From Bradyrhizobium erythrophlei (GTDB lineage: Bacteria; Pseudomonadota; Alphaproteobacteria; Rhizobiales; Xanthobacteraceae), in contig NZ_LT670817.1 in NCBI RefSeq assembly GCF_900129425.1, positions 5,518,001 to 5,582,000 of the forward strand: 64,000 nucleotides of DNA, in the 5' to 3' direction. Below, piece after piece: positions 55,400 through 63,900 of this stretch. The notes under the pieces were generated by a model. The model did no database searches and was not told where the DNA came from. It worked only from the letters and a program-made list of their open reading frames with translations. Within the stretch, counting starts at the first letter, position 1, and each line of letters opens with the position of its first letter. The position numbers and the translations under genes are program-made.

Positions 55400-55762
55400 T
55401 CACGGCTGAAGGTTTCGAATGTATGCAATGATCGCTTGAATGTCCTCAATCGGCAGCGCCTGGCCGAACGCCGGCATATGACCTGGCGAACCCGTTGCAA
55501 TTCGGGACATCAAAAAATCGTCGTCGTGGGCGTCAGCCAAAAGCTGCGGGCCGCGACCCGCCTTACGGCCACCGTTCTCGTGGCAAAACCCGCAACCGTT
55601 CCCGGTGAAGGCCTGGGAGCCGCGCTCGATCTGCGCGGCCTTGTCGCCAGCAGCTGGAGCCGACGTTTGTTGGGCGCGGCTTGCAGGCACCAAAATGCAA
55701 CCATAAGCAGCCACGAAAGAAGCAAAGCCCGCCATAAGGCAAAAGCCGATCCGTCGTTTCAT
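55400..55762 (-). CDS. Periplasmic cytochrome c, electron acceptor of the PQQ dehydrogenase
   Basis: The 120-residue precursor has a signal peptide (MKRRIGFCLMAGFASFVAAYGC) and one haem site CGFCH with the distal Met in GHMPAFGQ. This is a class I cytochrome c of the XoxG type in position and size. It would take electrons from the reduced PQQ enzyme. I start at ATG 55762, giving the signal peptide. It lies between the dehydrogenase and the binding-protein gene. Confidence 0.8.
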   Translation of the reverse strand: MKRRIGFCLMAGFASFVAAYGCILVPASRAQQTSAPAAGDKAAQIERGSQAFTGNGCGFCHENGGRKAGRGPQLLADAHDDDFLMSRIATGSPGHMPAFGQALPIEDIQAIIAYIRNLQP

Positions 55763-55858
55763 ACTTTTCACCAATCGGAACAGCGCGTTTGGCTTGCGTT
55801 CCGGTGGACGCAACCCTTCAGGCTGCCCGAACACCGATCCCCTTCGCAAAGAAAAGCA

Positions 55859-55913
55859 ATCGCGTCGTGGTTCCGTTCGAAATGAATTTCGACGATGCGA
55901 ACCACGACGCGAT
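55859..55913 (-). terminator. Strong nested hairpin between the dehydrogenase and cytochrome genes
   Basis: ATCGCGTCGTGGTTC (55859-55873) pairs with GAACCACGACGCGAT (55899-55913) over 15 bases, and inside the loop TCGAAAT pairs with ATTTCGA. On the minus strand it is followed by TGCTTTTCTTTG. It lies 10 bases after the dehydrogenase stop. It may be a partial terminator or an mRNA stabiliser that lowers expression of the downstream cytochrome relative to the enzyme. Confidence 0.7.
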
Positions 55914-55923
55914 ACCAGTGAGA

Positions 55924-57654
55924 CTATTCGAGTGCGTAGACGACGAGGGAGCCGGTGTCCTTCTCCATGGACTTGTAGGGGCCGCCGAACTGCTCGGCAT
56001 AGCCTTCGCCGACCAGGCTTTGACCGCCCGTGACGACCGCAATATATTGCTTCCCACCAGCCTCGTAGCTGATGATTCCGCCGTTGTGGGTAGCGCCGTC
56101 ATTGCCCTGCCAGAGATCCTTGCCGGTCTTGACGTCGAGCGCATGCAGCCAGCCGCGTGCGTCGGGTACGAAGAGAAGACCGCCCGCGGTCGAAAGCAGG
56201 CTCGCGGTCGGCGGTTCGGGGAAATCCACCGACCACGCCAACTTGCCGGTGATCGGATCTCGGGCATCAACGTGACCGTGCTGCTTGTCTCCGGGAGGAT
56301 CCTTGAGCGTGAAGGTGGCGCCGAGATTGAGCTGCGCTTGCGGCTCCGTTACTTGCGGGGACTTCGTAATCTCGAGGTCCATGCACCATTCATTTGCTAT
56401 CTTGTAGTAGAGCCCGCTCTGCGGATTATAGCTGCCGGCATTCCAACTGATGCCGCCGTCGATGGCCGGGCAAAGGTCCTGCTGCTTGCCCGCCGTCATG
56501 TCACGCCGACCGATCAGCTCGCCTGTTTTCGGGTCGATGCTTTTCACGAAATTGCTGGCTTTGACGATGTTGTAAACGTTCTCGACCTTGGCGTTGGCGC
56601 GGTCGTAGACGAAGATGTAACCGCTCTTATTCGGGTGCACGTAATACTTCTTGCCATCGCGGTCGATTTGCACGAATTCGCCGACCGCACTGTCGAAATC
56701 CCAGGCGTCATGCGGCAGTTCCTGGTGGAAGAACTTGATCTTGCCGGTGTCGGGGTCGAGCGCGATCACCGACGTCGTGTAAAGGTTGTCGCCCGGCCGC
56801 GCGCCACTGGTCTTGTATTCCGGTCCGCCCCAGTCGTAGAGGGGCGCCGGGTTGGCCGTGCCCCACCACACTGAATTGGTCTCGGCGTCGTAGGTGCCGG
56901 GCATCCAGCCACCGCCACCGCCGGTGCGCCATGACTCGTTGCCCCAGGTCTTCTCGGCGTCCGGTGTGCCGGCGACGGTGAGGAATTCCCATACTTTCTG
57001 ACCTGTCTTGGCATCAACGCCGAAAATCGGCCCACGGCCCGGCCACTCGCCGCCCTGGGCACCAATGATCACCTTGTCCTTGACGACGAGCGGCGCACCG
57101 GTAAAGCCGACGGTGAGCTTCTGGGAATTGATCAACTTGGTCTCCCAGACCGGCTTGCCGGTTTTCATGTCGAGTGCGAACAGCCGACCGTCGACAGTGC
57201 CGATGTAGAGTTTGCCGTCTCCCATCGCCATTCCGCGATTGTAGGGCGAGTGAGTCTGGCGGGCTACCAGGTCGTCATCGAGCTTGGGAACGAACGACCA
57301 CAGCACTTCGCCGGTGTCGCCCTTGAGCGCGAAAACTTTGTCGTAGGACGCCGAGTAGTAGACGACGCCGTCCTTTGCCAGCGGCATCGACTGCACGCCG
57401 CGGGTCGAGTGACCGACCTGATGGATGAAGGCTACCTTCATTTTCCCGACGTTGTTGGTATCGATCTGATCGAGCGGGCTGTAGTGCCAAGACTGGTAAC
57501 TGCCGTGGTAGCTCAGCCAATCCTTGCCGTTCTTGCCGGCGTTATCGAGCGCATTCGCATCCTGTGCCAACGATGGCGCGCATCCAGCGCCCACAATCGC
57601 GACGGCGGCGATGAACATCGCGGTGGTCGTCATCAAGTTCTTCCTACCACTCAT
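55924..57654 (-). CDS. PQQ-dependent alcohol dehydrogenase, lanthanide-type
   Basis: The 576-residue periplasmic quinoprotein has a signal peptide (MTTTAMFIAAVAIVGAGCAPSLAQ) and eight-bladed propeller repeats with W-docking motifs (e.g. TGEVLWSF, TGKPVWET, TGKLAWSV). Active-site residues follow the methanol/ethanol family: Glu203, Asn268 (GTANPAP), the catalytic Asp319 and the lanthanide-linked Asp321 (HDAWDFDS). The pair of adjacent cysteines normally found before the NRG motif is absent (RQTHSPYNRG). GGGAGGT lies seven bases before the ATG. The operon continues with cytochrome and binding-protein genes. Confidence 0.88.
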   Translation of the reverse strand: MSGRKNLMTTTAMFIAAVAIVGAGCAPSLAQDANALDNAGKNGKDWLSYHGSYQSWHYSPLDQIDTNNVGKMKVAFIHQVGHSTRGVQSMPLAKDGVVYYSASYDKVFALKGDTGEVLWSFVPKLDDDLVARQTHSPYNRGMAMGDGKLYIGTVDGRLFALDMKTGKPVWETKLINSQKLTVGFTGAPLVVKDKVIIGAQGGEWPGRGPIFGVDAKTGQKVWEFLTVAGTPDAEKTWGNESWRTGGGGGWMPGTYDAETNSVWWGTANPAPLYDWGGPEYKTSGARPGDNLYTTSVIALDPDTGKIKFFHQELPHDAWDFDSAVGEFVQIDRDGKKYYVHPNKSGYIFVYDRANAKVENVYNIVKASNFVKSIDPKTGELIGRRDMTAGKQQDLCPAIDGGISWNAGSYNPQSGLYYKIANEWCMDLEITKSPQVTEPQAQLNLGATFTLKDPPGDKQHGHVDARDPITGKLAWSVDFPEPPTASLLSTAGGLLFVPDARGWLHALDVKTGKDLWQGNDGATHNGGIISYEAGGKQYIAVVTGGQSLVGEGYAEQFGGPYKSMEKDTGSLVVYALE

Positions 57655-57870
57655 TTTTCTGACCTCCCTGATTGCCGGTTTCTGTGCTCGTTGCTAATTG
57701 AAAAAATATCGGTTTTTTGGTCTTGCACCCGCGAGCGCCGTTTGCCTGTTTCGTCAGACCGCGCGTCTTCTTGAAGGTTACTTGGTGCGCTTCGATCGTG
57801 GCAGTTCCTTGTCGCGCGTCAGGTGCATCAAGTTCTGTTGCAACTGCGAACAGAACGACGTCGTTTCAAC

Positions 57871-58137
57871 TCAACGTAGTATTTGGTGGAATACAGCACT
57901 CTTGCCGGCGCTCCGTGTGAGCGCACCATTCTGCGGTCCGTCCATTCGATGACGTCCGCGTTGAACGGCACAATCGATTATACATGTGCGCGAGTACCTC
58001 CGTGTATGCGTGCTACGTCGGCGTTCAGGGCGCGGCAAAGCCTTAAGCATGGTTGCAACCGCATCGTCGGTCAGTTTAGGGATGAAATCCGGCGTCCAGC
58101 CTTGCATTGGATGCGGCTTGAATGTCGGATGCGGTGC
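57871..58137 (-). pseudogene. Possible remnant of a cysteine synthase-like gene
   Basis: On the minus strand, a stretch from about 58137 to 58040 encodes APHPTFKPHP then MQGWTPDFIPKLTDDAVATML. The GWTPDFIPKLTDDAV phrase resembles a C-terminal block of some PLP-dependent cysteine synthases. Beyond it the reading is not family-like. No start or complete domain is present, so a decayed fragment is possible, as is chance. The rest of 57655-58199 shows nothing else convincing. Confidence 0.25.
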
Positions 58138-58199
58138 GGCCTGGGTATCGTCCGAGTTACTGCACGAAGCCGCGGGCCAACAACTCTGACGCGTGAGCC

Positions 58200-58376
58200 T
58201 TACTTGGGTGGGTGCAGGTTGGAGTCACGCCAGTCATTTGAATGCGCGCTTGACTCCAGGTCGCGCGCATTTTTCAGATGGGCGTCGCGCGCGCCCCCGG
58301 CCGGCAGTTTCTCGGCCTTATCGGTTTGAATGTCGGCTAGGCGGCGATTTTCATGGGCGTCGGGCATTGGCTTCAT
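58200..58376 (-). CDS. Small hydrophilic protein (58 aa) with perfect ribosome binding site
   Basis: The 58-residue frame reads MKPMPDAHENRRLADIQT, DKAEKLPAGGARDAHLKNA, then RDLESSAHSNDWRDSNLHPPK. It is hydrophilic, rich in Asp, His, Asn and Lys, and probably disordered or helical. GGAGGT lies exactly five bases before ATG 58376, the best initiation site in the window. It is downstream of no other gene and 545 bp from the dehydrogenase start. No family is known; composition recalls small stress proteins. Confidence 0.75.
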   Translation of the reverse strand: MKPMPDAHENRRLADIQTDKAEKLPAGGARDAHLKNARDLESSAHSNDWRDSNLHPPK

Positions 58377-58619
58377 GACACACCTCCGATTTTTTCAAAC
58401 CGGACAATGCATGTTTGGGACCTTAGTTCCTGTGTCCGGCGTCGGACATAACCCAATGGTACCAGTGGTCTTTCAAAACCAAGGGTTTGCTTTTTGAACT
58501 GCAAACCTGCGGGAAATAGCGGCCGATTTTGCCCGGCCGCCATCGTGATGTCGGAAGGCGCCCGTCTTTTCTAACGCATTTTCCAGTTGTATCGAACCAC
58601 AATCAGGCACCCAACGGGC
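58377..58619. other. Upstream region of the 58-codon gene
   Basis: About 240 bases without a gene. Near 58420-58435, read on the minus strand, a GGAAC is followed about 16 bases later by CATT, a poor match to the GGAAC-N16-CGTT promoter of the alphaproteobacterial general stress factor EcfG. I do not consider it proven. Confidence 0.25.
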
Positions 58620-58722
58620 CTGATGGTTCGAGACGCGCGGCGTTGCCGCGCTCCTCACCATGAGGGTCTCAGACCTCATCCTGAGGAGCATCGCGAAGCG
58701 ATGCGTCTCGAAGGATGATGCC
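58620..58722. repeat. Palindromic repeat, family D
   Basis: CCTGATGGTTCGAGACGCG and GCGCTCCTCACCATGAGG are mirrored by CCTCATCCTGAGGAGC and GCGTCTCGAAGGATGA. The CCTCATCCTGAGGAGC core is a common Bradyrhizobium intergenic palindrome. It lies just beyond the 3' end of the MmgE/PrpD gene and may end its transcript. Confidence 0.75.
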
Positions 58723-58741
58723 ACCGAACTGGAAAGCGCTC

Positions 58742-60268
58742 CTAGACTGTCAGAAGAGAACGGACGAGCTCACGCATATCATCGACCTGTTCCAGGGCGT
58801 TCATGCGCTGGATGAGCTTGTCCGTGCGTTCAGCGCCCAATATGGGCGCCATCAAATCCCGCGCTTTCCCGTTCAGGACTTCCGTACTCGCCGGGTTTTC
58901 TTTCGTGCCGGGGGGAAAGCGGGTGAAGTGGCTGACTGTCCGGCCGTCACGCATGGTAACGTCCACCCGCCCGCTGCGGGGGGCAGTGGGGTCGTTCAAT
59001 TTGGGATCTCCCACCACCTGCACGCGTTGCATGGCGGCGCGTATCTGGGGGTCGTTCATATGTTCGCGGGAGTGGCTGTTCGCAAACGAGACGGCGCCAT
59101 CGACCAGGGCCGTGGCGAGCAGGTACTGGCAGTTGACGTTTGGCATCGGGCTGTTGCTGACAATGCCGGGACCGTCCTCCGGCAGCGCCACGACAATCCG
59201 CTCGACATTGTCGGTGCGCAGGCCAAACTCCCGGCGCAGTTGAAGGAATGCATCCAGCGGAGCCTGGTTGGGGTAGCCCACGGAATACGTTTTGATGCCC
59301 GTCTCCTGGACGAAAAAGCGGCTTCCCAGATCGGCCACCATCGCCTCGGGGTGCGGCTGGGATGACAGCGCCTGCAGTGCGTTGTGCCGTCCGCTCAGCA
59401 CATCGCGCACGCCGGTAAAGCCTGCCTGCACCATGGTCACCGCGGTGACGCCGTTGCGGGCGCCCATCCCGCCAATGTCAAAGGCCTTTTCAATGTGGTC
59501 GGGATCCTCGACCCAGCTCCAGAGGCCGGAGACCTGCTGCGCGGCGTAGGAAAGCGCATATCGCATCCCGGTTTCGTCCAGGCGAGCGAGCGAGGCCGAA
59601 GCAGCCAGGGCGCCCATGGTGGAGCAAGGCCCCTCGACGCCGCGGTGACTGCCGCGTACCAGATCCGGACCGAGTGCGACGACAAAACGGCAACCGACAT
59701 CGTAGCCGAGCGCCACCGCCCGGAGCAGTTCCATTCCCGAGCGTTGCTCTCGTTCCGCGACCGCCAGGGCGGCGGGAACGACACCGGCGCCCGGGTGCGC
59801 CTTGGTCAACGGGTCGACGTCATCCGTTTCGTCCGCGTGCGCGAACATCCCATTGGCCAAAGCAGCGTTGATGGCGGAAGTTTTGATATCGGTTCCGACA
59901 AGGGACGCTTCTGGCGTGCCGCCCTGCGCGCGCATGAATCGGATGGCCAGCACGCCGGGATCGAGACGCGTTCCCGACACCATGGCCGCCAGCGTATCCA
60001 GCACGCGATGCTTGGCATCCAGCAGTACCTGGGGCGGCAGGCTGCGCTCCCGCGCCGCCACCATATAGCTTGCAAGCCGCCCGGTCAGATCGGGAGCAGC
60101 GGCCGAAACTGCTTTCGGGGATTCTTCGGCGGGAAGAGTTGCGCCGACGGCGGCATTTGTTTGAAGTGCCGAGGCGGCGATGAGGCCGCCAGCACCTTGC
60201 AAAAGGCGGCGTCGCGTCGGGATCGCGCAAATTTCGTCCGTGAATGCTTCGCTGCGATTGTTTTCCAT
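58742..60268 (-). CDS. MmgE/PrpD-family protein with Tat-type signal
   Basis: The 508-residue protein has a twin-arginine signal (PTRRRLLQGAGGLIAASALQTNAAVGA, residues 17-43) followed by a full MmgE/PrpD domain: LDAKHRVLDTLAAMVSGTRLDPG, GMFAHADETDDVDPLTKAHPGAGVVPAALAVAE, GYDVGCRFVVALGP, TYSVGYPNQAPLDAF and DVTMRDGRTVSHFTRFPPGTKENPAS. PrpD-like enzymes dehydrate 2-methylcitrate or similar acids and are usually cytoplasmic, so export is notable. AGGGG lies upstream of ATG 60268; a start at 60283 also exists. Confidence 0.85.
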   Translation of the reverse strand: MENNRSEAFTDEICAIPTRRRLLQGAGGLIAASALQTNAAVGATLPAEESPKAVSAAAPDLTGRLASYMVAARERSLPPQVLLDAKHRVLDTLAAMVSGTRLDPGVLAIRFMRAQGGTPEASLVGTDIKTSAINAALANGMFAHADETDDVDPLTKAHPGAGVVPAALAVAEREQRSGMELLRAVALGYDVGCRFVVALGPDLVRGSHRGVEGPCSTMGALAASASLARLDETGMRYALSYAAQQVSGLWSWVEDPDHIEKAFDIGGMGARNGVTAVTMVQAGFTGVRDVLSGRHNALQALSSQPHPEAMVADLGSRFFVQETGIKTYSVGYPNQAPLDAFLQLRREFGLRTDNVERIVVALPEDGPGIVSNSPMPNVNCQYLLATALVDGAVSFANSHSREHMNDPQIRAAMQRVQVVGDPKLNDPTAPRSGRVDVTMRDGRTVSHFTRFPPGTKENPASTEVLNGKARDLMAPILGAERTDKLIQRMNALEQVDDMRELVRSLLTV

Positions 60269-60568
60269 GTCGTTTCCCCTCATCTATCCGATCCTTTTGA
60301 GTTGGCGAGTGCGGATTTTTGTCTCGCGCCTTTTGGTTCGGGCAGACGGCCGAACATGACGTCGACGGAAGCGGCCCGCGGCGCTGGACTCGCGGCGAGA
60401 GTCGCCGGCAACGATGCCCGATGCTGGCTGTCGAATCGGCCTGGCGCTGGATTGGTCGTCAAATTGGCTTTCCGTCGTTGCGATCCGAAGGCAGGAATGC
60501 GTGCCCGACGGCAGGCCTGGATTGCCTCGTCGCCTTGTGGCCTGCAACGACGAAGCACTGAGCCACCC
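60269..60568. other. 300-bp gap
   Basis: The gap is between the MmgE/PrpD gene and a small gene. A degenerate copy of the 'attgcctcgtcgc' element is visible at about 60520-60560 (GGATTGCCTCGTCGCC and CAACGACGAAGC). Otherwise nothing convincing is seen. Confidence 0.4.
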
Positions 60569-60805
60569 TCAGCCCTTCACATCATACTGCTTGCTGAGGT
60601 GGTCGCCGATCTGCACGATCATTGCGACGCATTCGGGATAGCCGGGCTTGGCCTTGGTCGGCGCATCGGCCTCGGTGCGGAATTCCCAGGAGTCCCCGTC
60701 AGGCAAAACTGCAATCGCGATTCCGTCCGGACAGTCGGCGTGGACCTGCAGCTCCGCTCTTGCCATCGCAACGAGTTCCGCTTCGGTCTTGGTGGGCTTA
60801 CTCAT
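60569..60805 (-). CDS. Conserved small protein (78 aa)
   Basis: The protein (MSKPTKTEAELVAMARAELQVHADCPDGIAIAVLPDGDSWEFRTEADAPTKAKPGYPECVAMIVQIGDHLSKQYDVKG) is a short alpha-beta domain with ELVAMARAEL, then a beta hairpin around IAVLPDGDSWEF and a C-terminal helix. Relatives are frequent in Bradyrhizobium and unassigned. It is unlinked to its neighbours. Confidence 0.7.
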   Translation of the reverse strand: MSKPTKTEAELVAMARAELQVHADCPDGIAIAVLPDGDSWEFRTEADAPTKAKPGYPECVAMIVQIGDHLSKQYDVKG

Positions 60806-60901
60806 GAAGGCGGCTTCCTCTGGGACACCAGATCGCCGCAGGTTGCCGTTTCGGCGAGCGTCTGTCGAGGGCGTGACCAGCAGAACAGGTGTGCGACGCG
60901 C

Positions 60902-63900
60902 TTACCTGGCCGGACCGACCTGCCTCAATCCGACGATCCTCGGCAGCGAGCCGGTGGGGGCCGGATCGGCCTTGGTCTCCGGCGGCAGCGGCGCCTTTGC
61001 AGTCGCGTCCGGGAATCGCGCCTTCATTTCGCGCAGGAACCCGTCGAGCGTATCGACGCTCGCCGCCATCTTGGCGATCTCGCCGAATTCGGCGCTGTTG
61101 GAGGCGGCCGGCTTGCTCGCGGTCTCGAAGGCGGCGCGGTCAGCTTCGCCGCTCATCAATGGCGCATATTTTTCGCGGAATCGCGCCAGGCCGATGGCAT
61201 CCTCGGCCAGCGCGTATCCGACCACCGCGCGGATCACGTCGCCCTTCTCCGCCGGATTGAGCGGCTCGAAATTGCGCCAGCGATCGCCGTAGTACAATTC
61301 GATCTGTTCCGAGGACTCGCGCCATTGCCGCGCCGCCCAGTAAATGTCGGAGCGCAGCCGGATCGCTTCGCGGCCGGAGATATTCGAGATGATGTCGAGC
61401 GCCAGTTCATGGCGTCCGACGTCGCTTTGCGCGCGCCCCTCCAGCAACAGCCGTTGCTGACGCAGTTCGCCGGAGAGATCGGCAATGCGCGTGGTACGGA
61501 GCGCCGCTATGGCGCGATCCGGCTTGCGATTGGTCAGGTAGACCATGGCGAGACGCGCCGCGACCTGCGCCCGCGCCGCCCCCTCGAGCCTTTTGTCGAC
61601 CTGATATTGCAGGAGTTCGCTGGCCTGGTCGAGCAGGTCGACCGCCACCAGCCGGTCGGCGAGACGCCGGATCATTTCGTCGCCGCGCCGCCCGATCGGC
61701 GTCAATTCACGAAACTCGTAAAACATCCCGAGCGCGTCGACCGGCGGAAGATCGTCGCCCTTTGGACCCAGGAAAAGGTCCGCGAATAGCGCCGCCGCCG
61801 CGTCCTGGGCCTGCCGCGAGCCTTCCGAATTCGGCTCCAGCCGGGTCGCGCCGCGCGCCGCCGTGAGCGACTCGGCGTAGCGTCCGGCATCGGAATAGAG
61901 CCGCGCCATCATCTGCAGCGCCCTCGCCTCGATCCCGTCGCCGCGCCACATCACCGAATCCGTCTCAAGCTCGCGCAAGGCGTCCACCCGGCTGACCTCG
62001 TTGCGCTTCTGCCGCAGCGCAATCTCGAACAATTTGGCTTCGGCGGCCGCGGCACGGTCGGAGGAATCGACGGCAATCCTGTAGTCGTCGAGCGCGTCCT
62101 TCTCGTGTCCGAGCCCTTCCGCCAGCCGGCCGCGCAACAGCGAGATCGCCGGTTCCTGCTCGGGCGGGACACCGATAACATCCAGATCGCTGCTGCGTTT
62201 CGCGGCGCCGGAATAGTCCCTGACCTCGAGCGCGGCATGCATCGCGTCCGTGATCACGATGCGCTGCAGTTCGATCGGCAGCGAGGTGATGGCGAATTCG
62301 ACGTTCTTGAATTTCTCGCGCGCCTCCGGCCACTTGCGCTGGCGCGCGTAGGCCAGCGCCTTCCACAATTGCGAATCGTAGTTGTTGCCGATCAAGGGAT
62401 TGGCGAGATCCTTCAACCCCTGGTCGGGGCGGCCGATCAGGATGCTGGCGACCGAATGAACCATCAGCGCGGCGGGATCCTCAAGACCCGGCTTGGAGCT
62501 GGCGAGCACGAGTTCGGCAACCCCCTTGGCTTCCGGATACATCCCGCGCGACATATAGAAGCGCGCAAGATCGAGTCTGGCCTGCGTGCGCTGGTCGGGC
62601 TCGAGCGCCCCGGCGGCCGCGACAAGCGCGTCCTCCCGCGCAATGAAGCTGCCTTGCTGGTTCTTGTGCCACTCGGGAAGGTCGAAAACCGGCCGGATCA
62701 TGGCCGGCGCGCGCTCTGCCGTGACGTCGGCCGCCGACAGCGTCAGGCCGCCGGGCCGGCCGAGTATGACCTTGTCGGCCGCGACCTCGGCGGTGACATC
62801 ATCGGAGTTCGGATGCACCGCGACGCCGTGGACCGATTCGAGCAGCGAGAACTCGACAAAATCCTGCCGCTTGAGGAAGCCGCGGATCGGCGCCGGCGCC
62901 GTGACCACCAGCAGCGTATCGCCGGCGTCCGGGTCGACGAGCCGATGCAGCAGGCCGGGCCGGGACAGCGGCACGGTGACGTTGGCAAGCGTGGGATCGG
63001 CGATGTTTCGCACCGCTATCAGCGGCTGCGGCGACTGCATCGTATCGGCAAAGGTGACCGTCCAGTGGGCGCCGCCCGGATCGTCGCTGGTCAGCGAAGG
63101 CATTTGCGGGCGGGTGAGCCTGATCCGGATCGCCTGCCCCTTGTCCAGCGGCAACCGGCTGACATCGGCGATGACGGCGCCGCCCTTGCTGCGGATCGGA
63201 TCGATATCGATCGGCTTGGTGGAATCGAACACCAGCCACACCGTATCGGCGCGGCGAAACAGGGCCGCCGGCGTGGCGGCGGCAAAGGAAAACATCATGC
63301 GGAAGCCGTCGCTGTCGCGCGTGGCTTCGACGGTTGCGCCGCTGTCGGCGGGCTTGATTTCAGGAGCCGGCTCGGACACCGCGGCGGCCATTTTTTTCGG
63401 CATCTCCGCCGGGGCAGCCGGAATCTCCGCCGCAGGCGCCGGCGGCTCCTGCAGTGCGCGCGCGGGCTTCGGCGTTTCCGGCGCGGGCGCAGGGCTTGCG
63501 GCCTGTTCGGGTTTGATCTCGGCGCCGGCCTCTTTCGCTGAGGTCTCCGGCGTCGGCGGCACGATCTCGCTGGATTGCCGTGATGCCGGAGGCTCGGCGG
63601 CGGGCTTCTCTGACGCTGCCGGTGCCGCAGCAACCGGCGCGACTGCAGCAGGCGCGGCGGCCACTCGGGCGGACGGCACCGGGGCGGCTGGCGCAGGAGC
63701 GGCTGGCGCAGGAGCGTGTGAGGCGTCCGATACCAGCGGCGATGCCGGCGGCTTTTCAGATGGCTGGAAGGCGACGTCGACGATGTAGTTCTTGTCCTCG
63801 CGGAACGGGTGGACGTCGACATCGCCGATCAAGGCTACTTCCACGGTCGAGGAGTCGCCATCGATCCTCTGATCGATCGAGGCCACGTTCGATGGCGCCG

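Noticed and set aside
58377..58619. Promoter of EcfG (general stress) type before the 58-codon gene
   Set aside because: The -35-like GGAAC is present but the -10 element differs from CGTT and the spacing is uncertain.
59384..61789. Plus-strand open frame of 801 codons opposite MmgE/PrpD and the TPR protein
   Set aside because: It spans an intergenic region and two genes on the other strand, is Arg/Gly-rich, and shows no fold.
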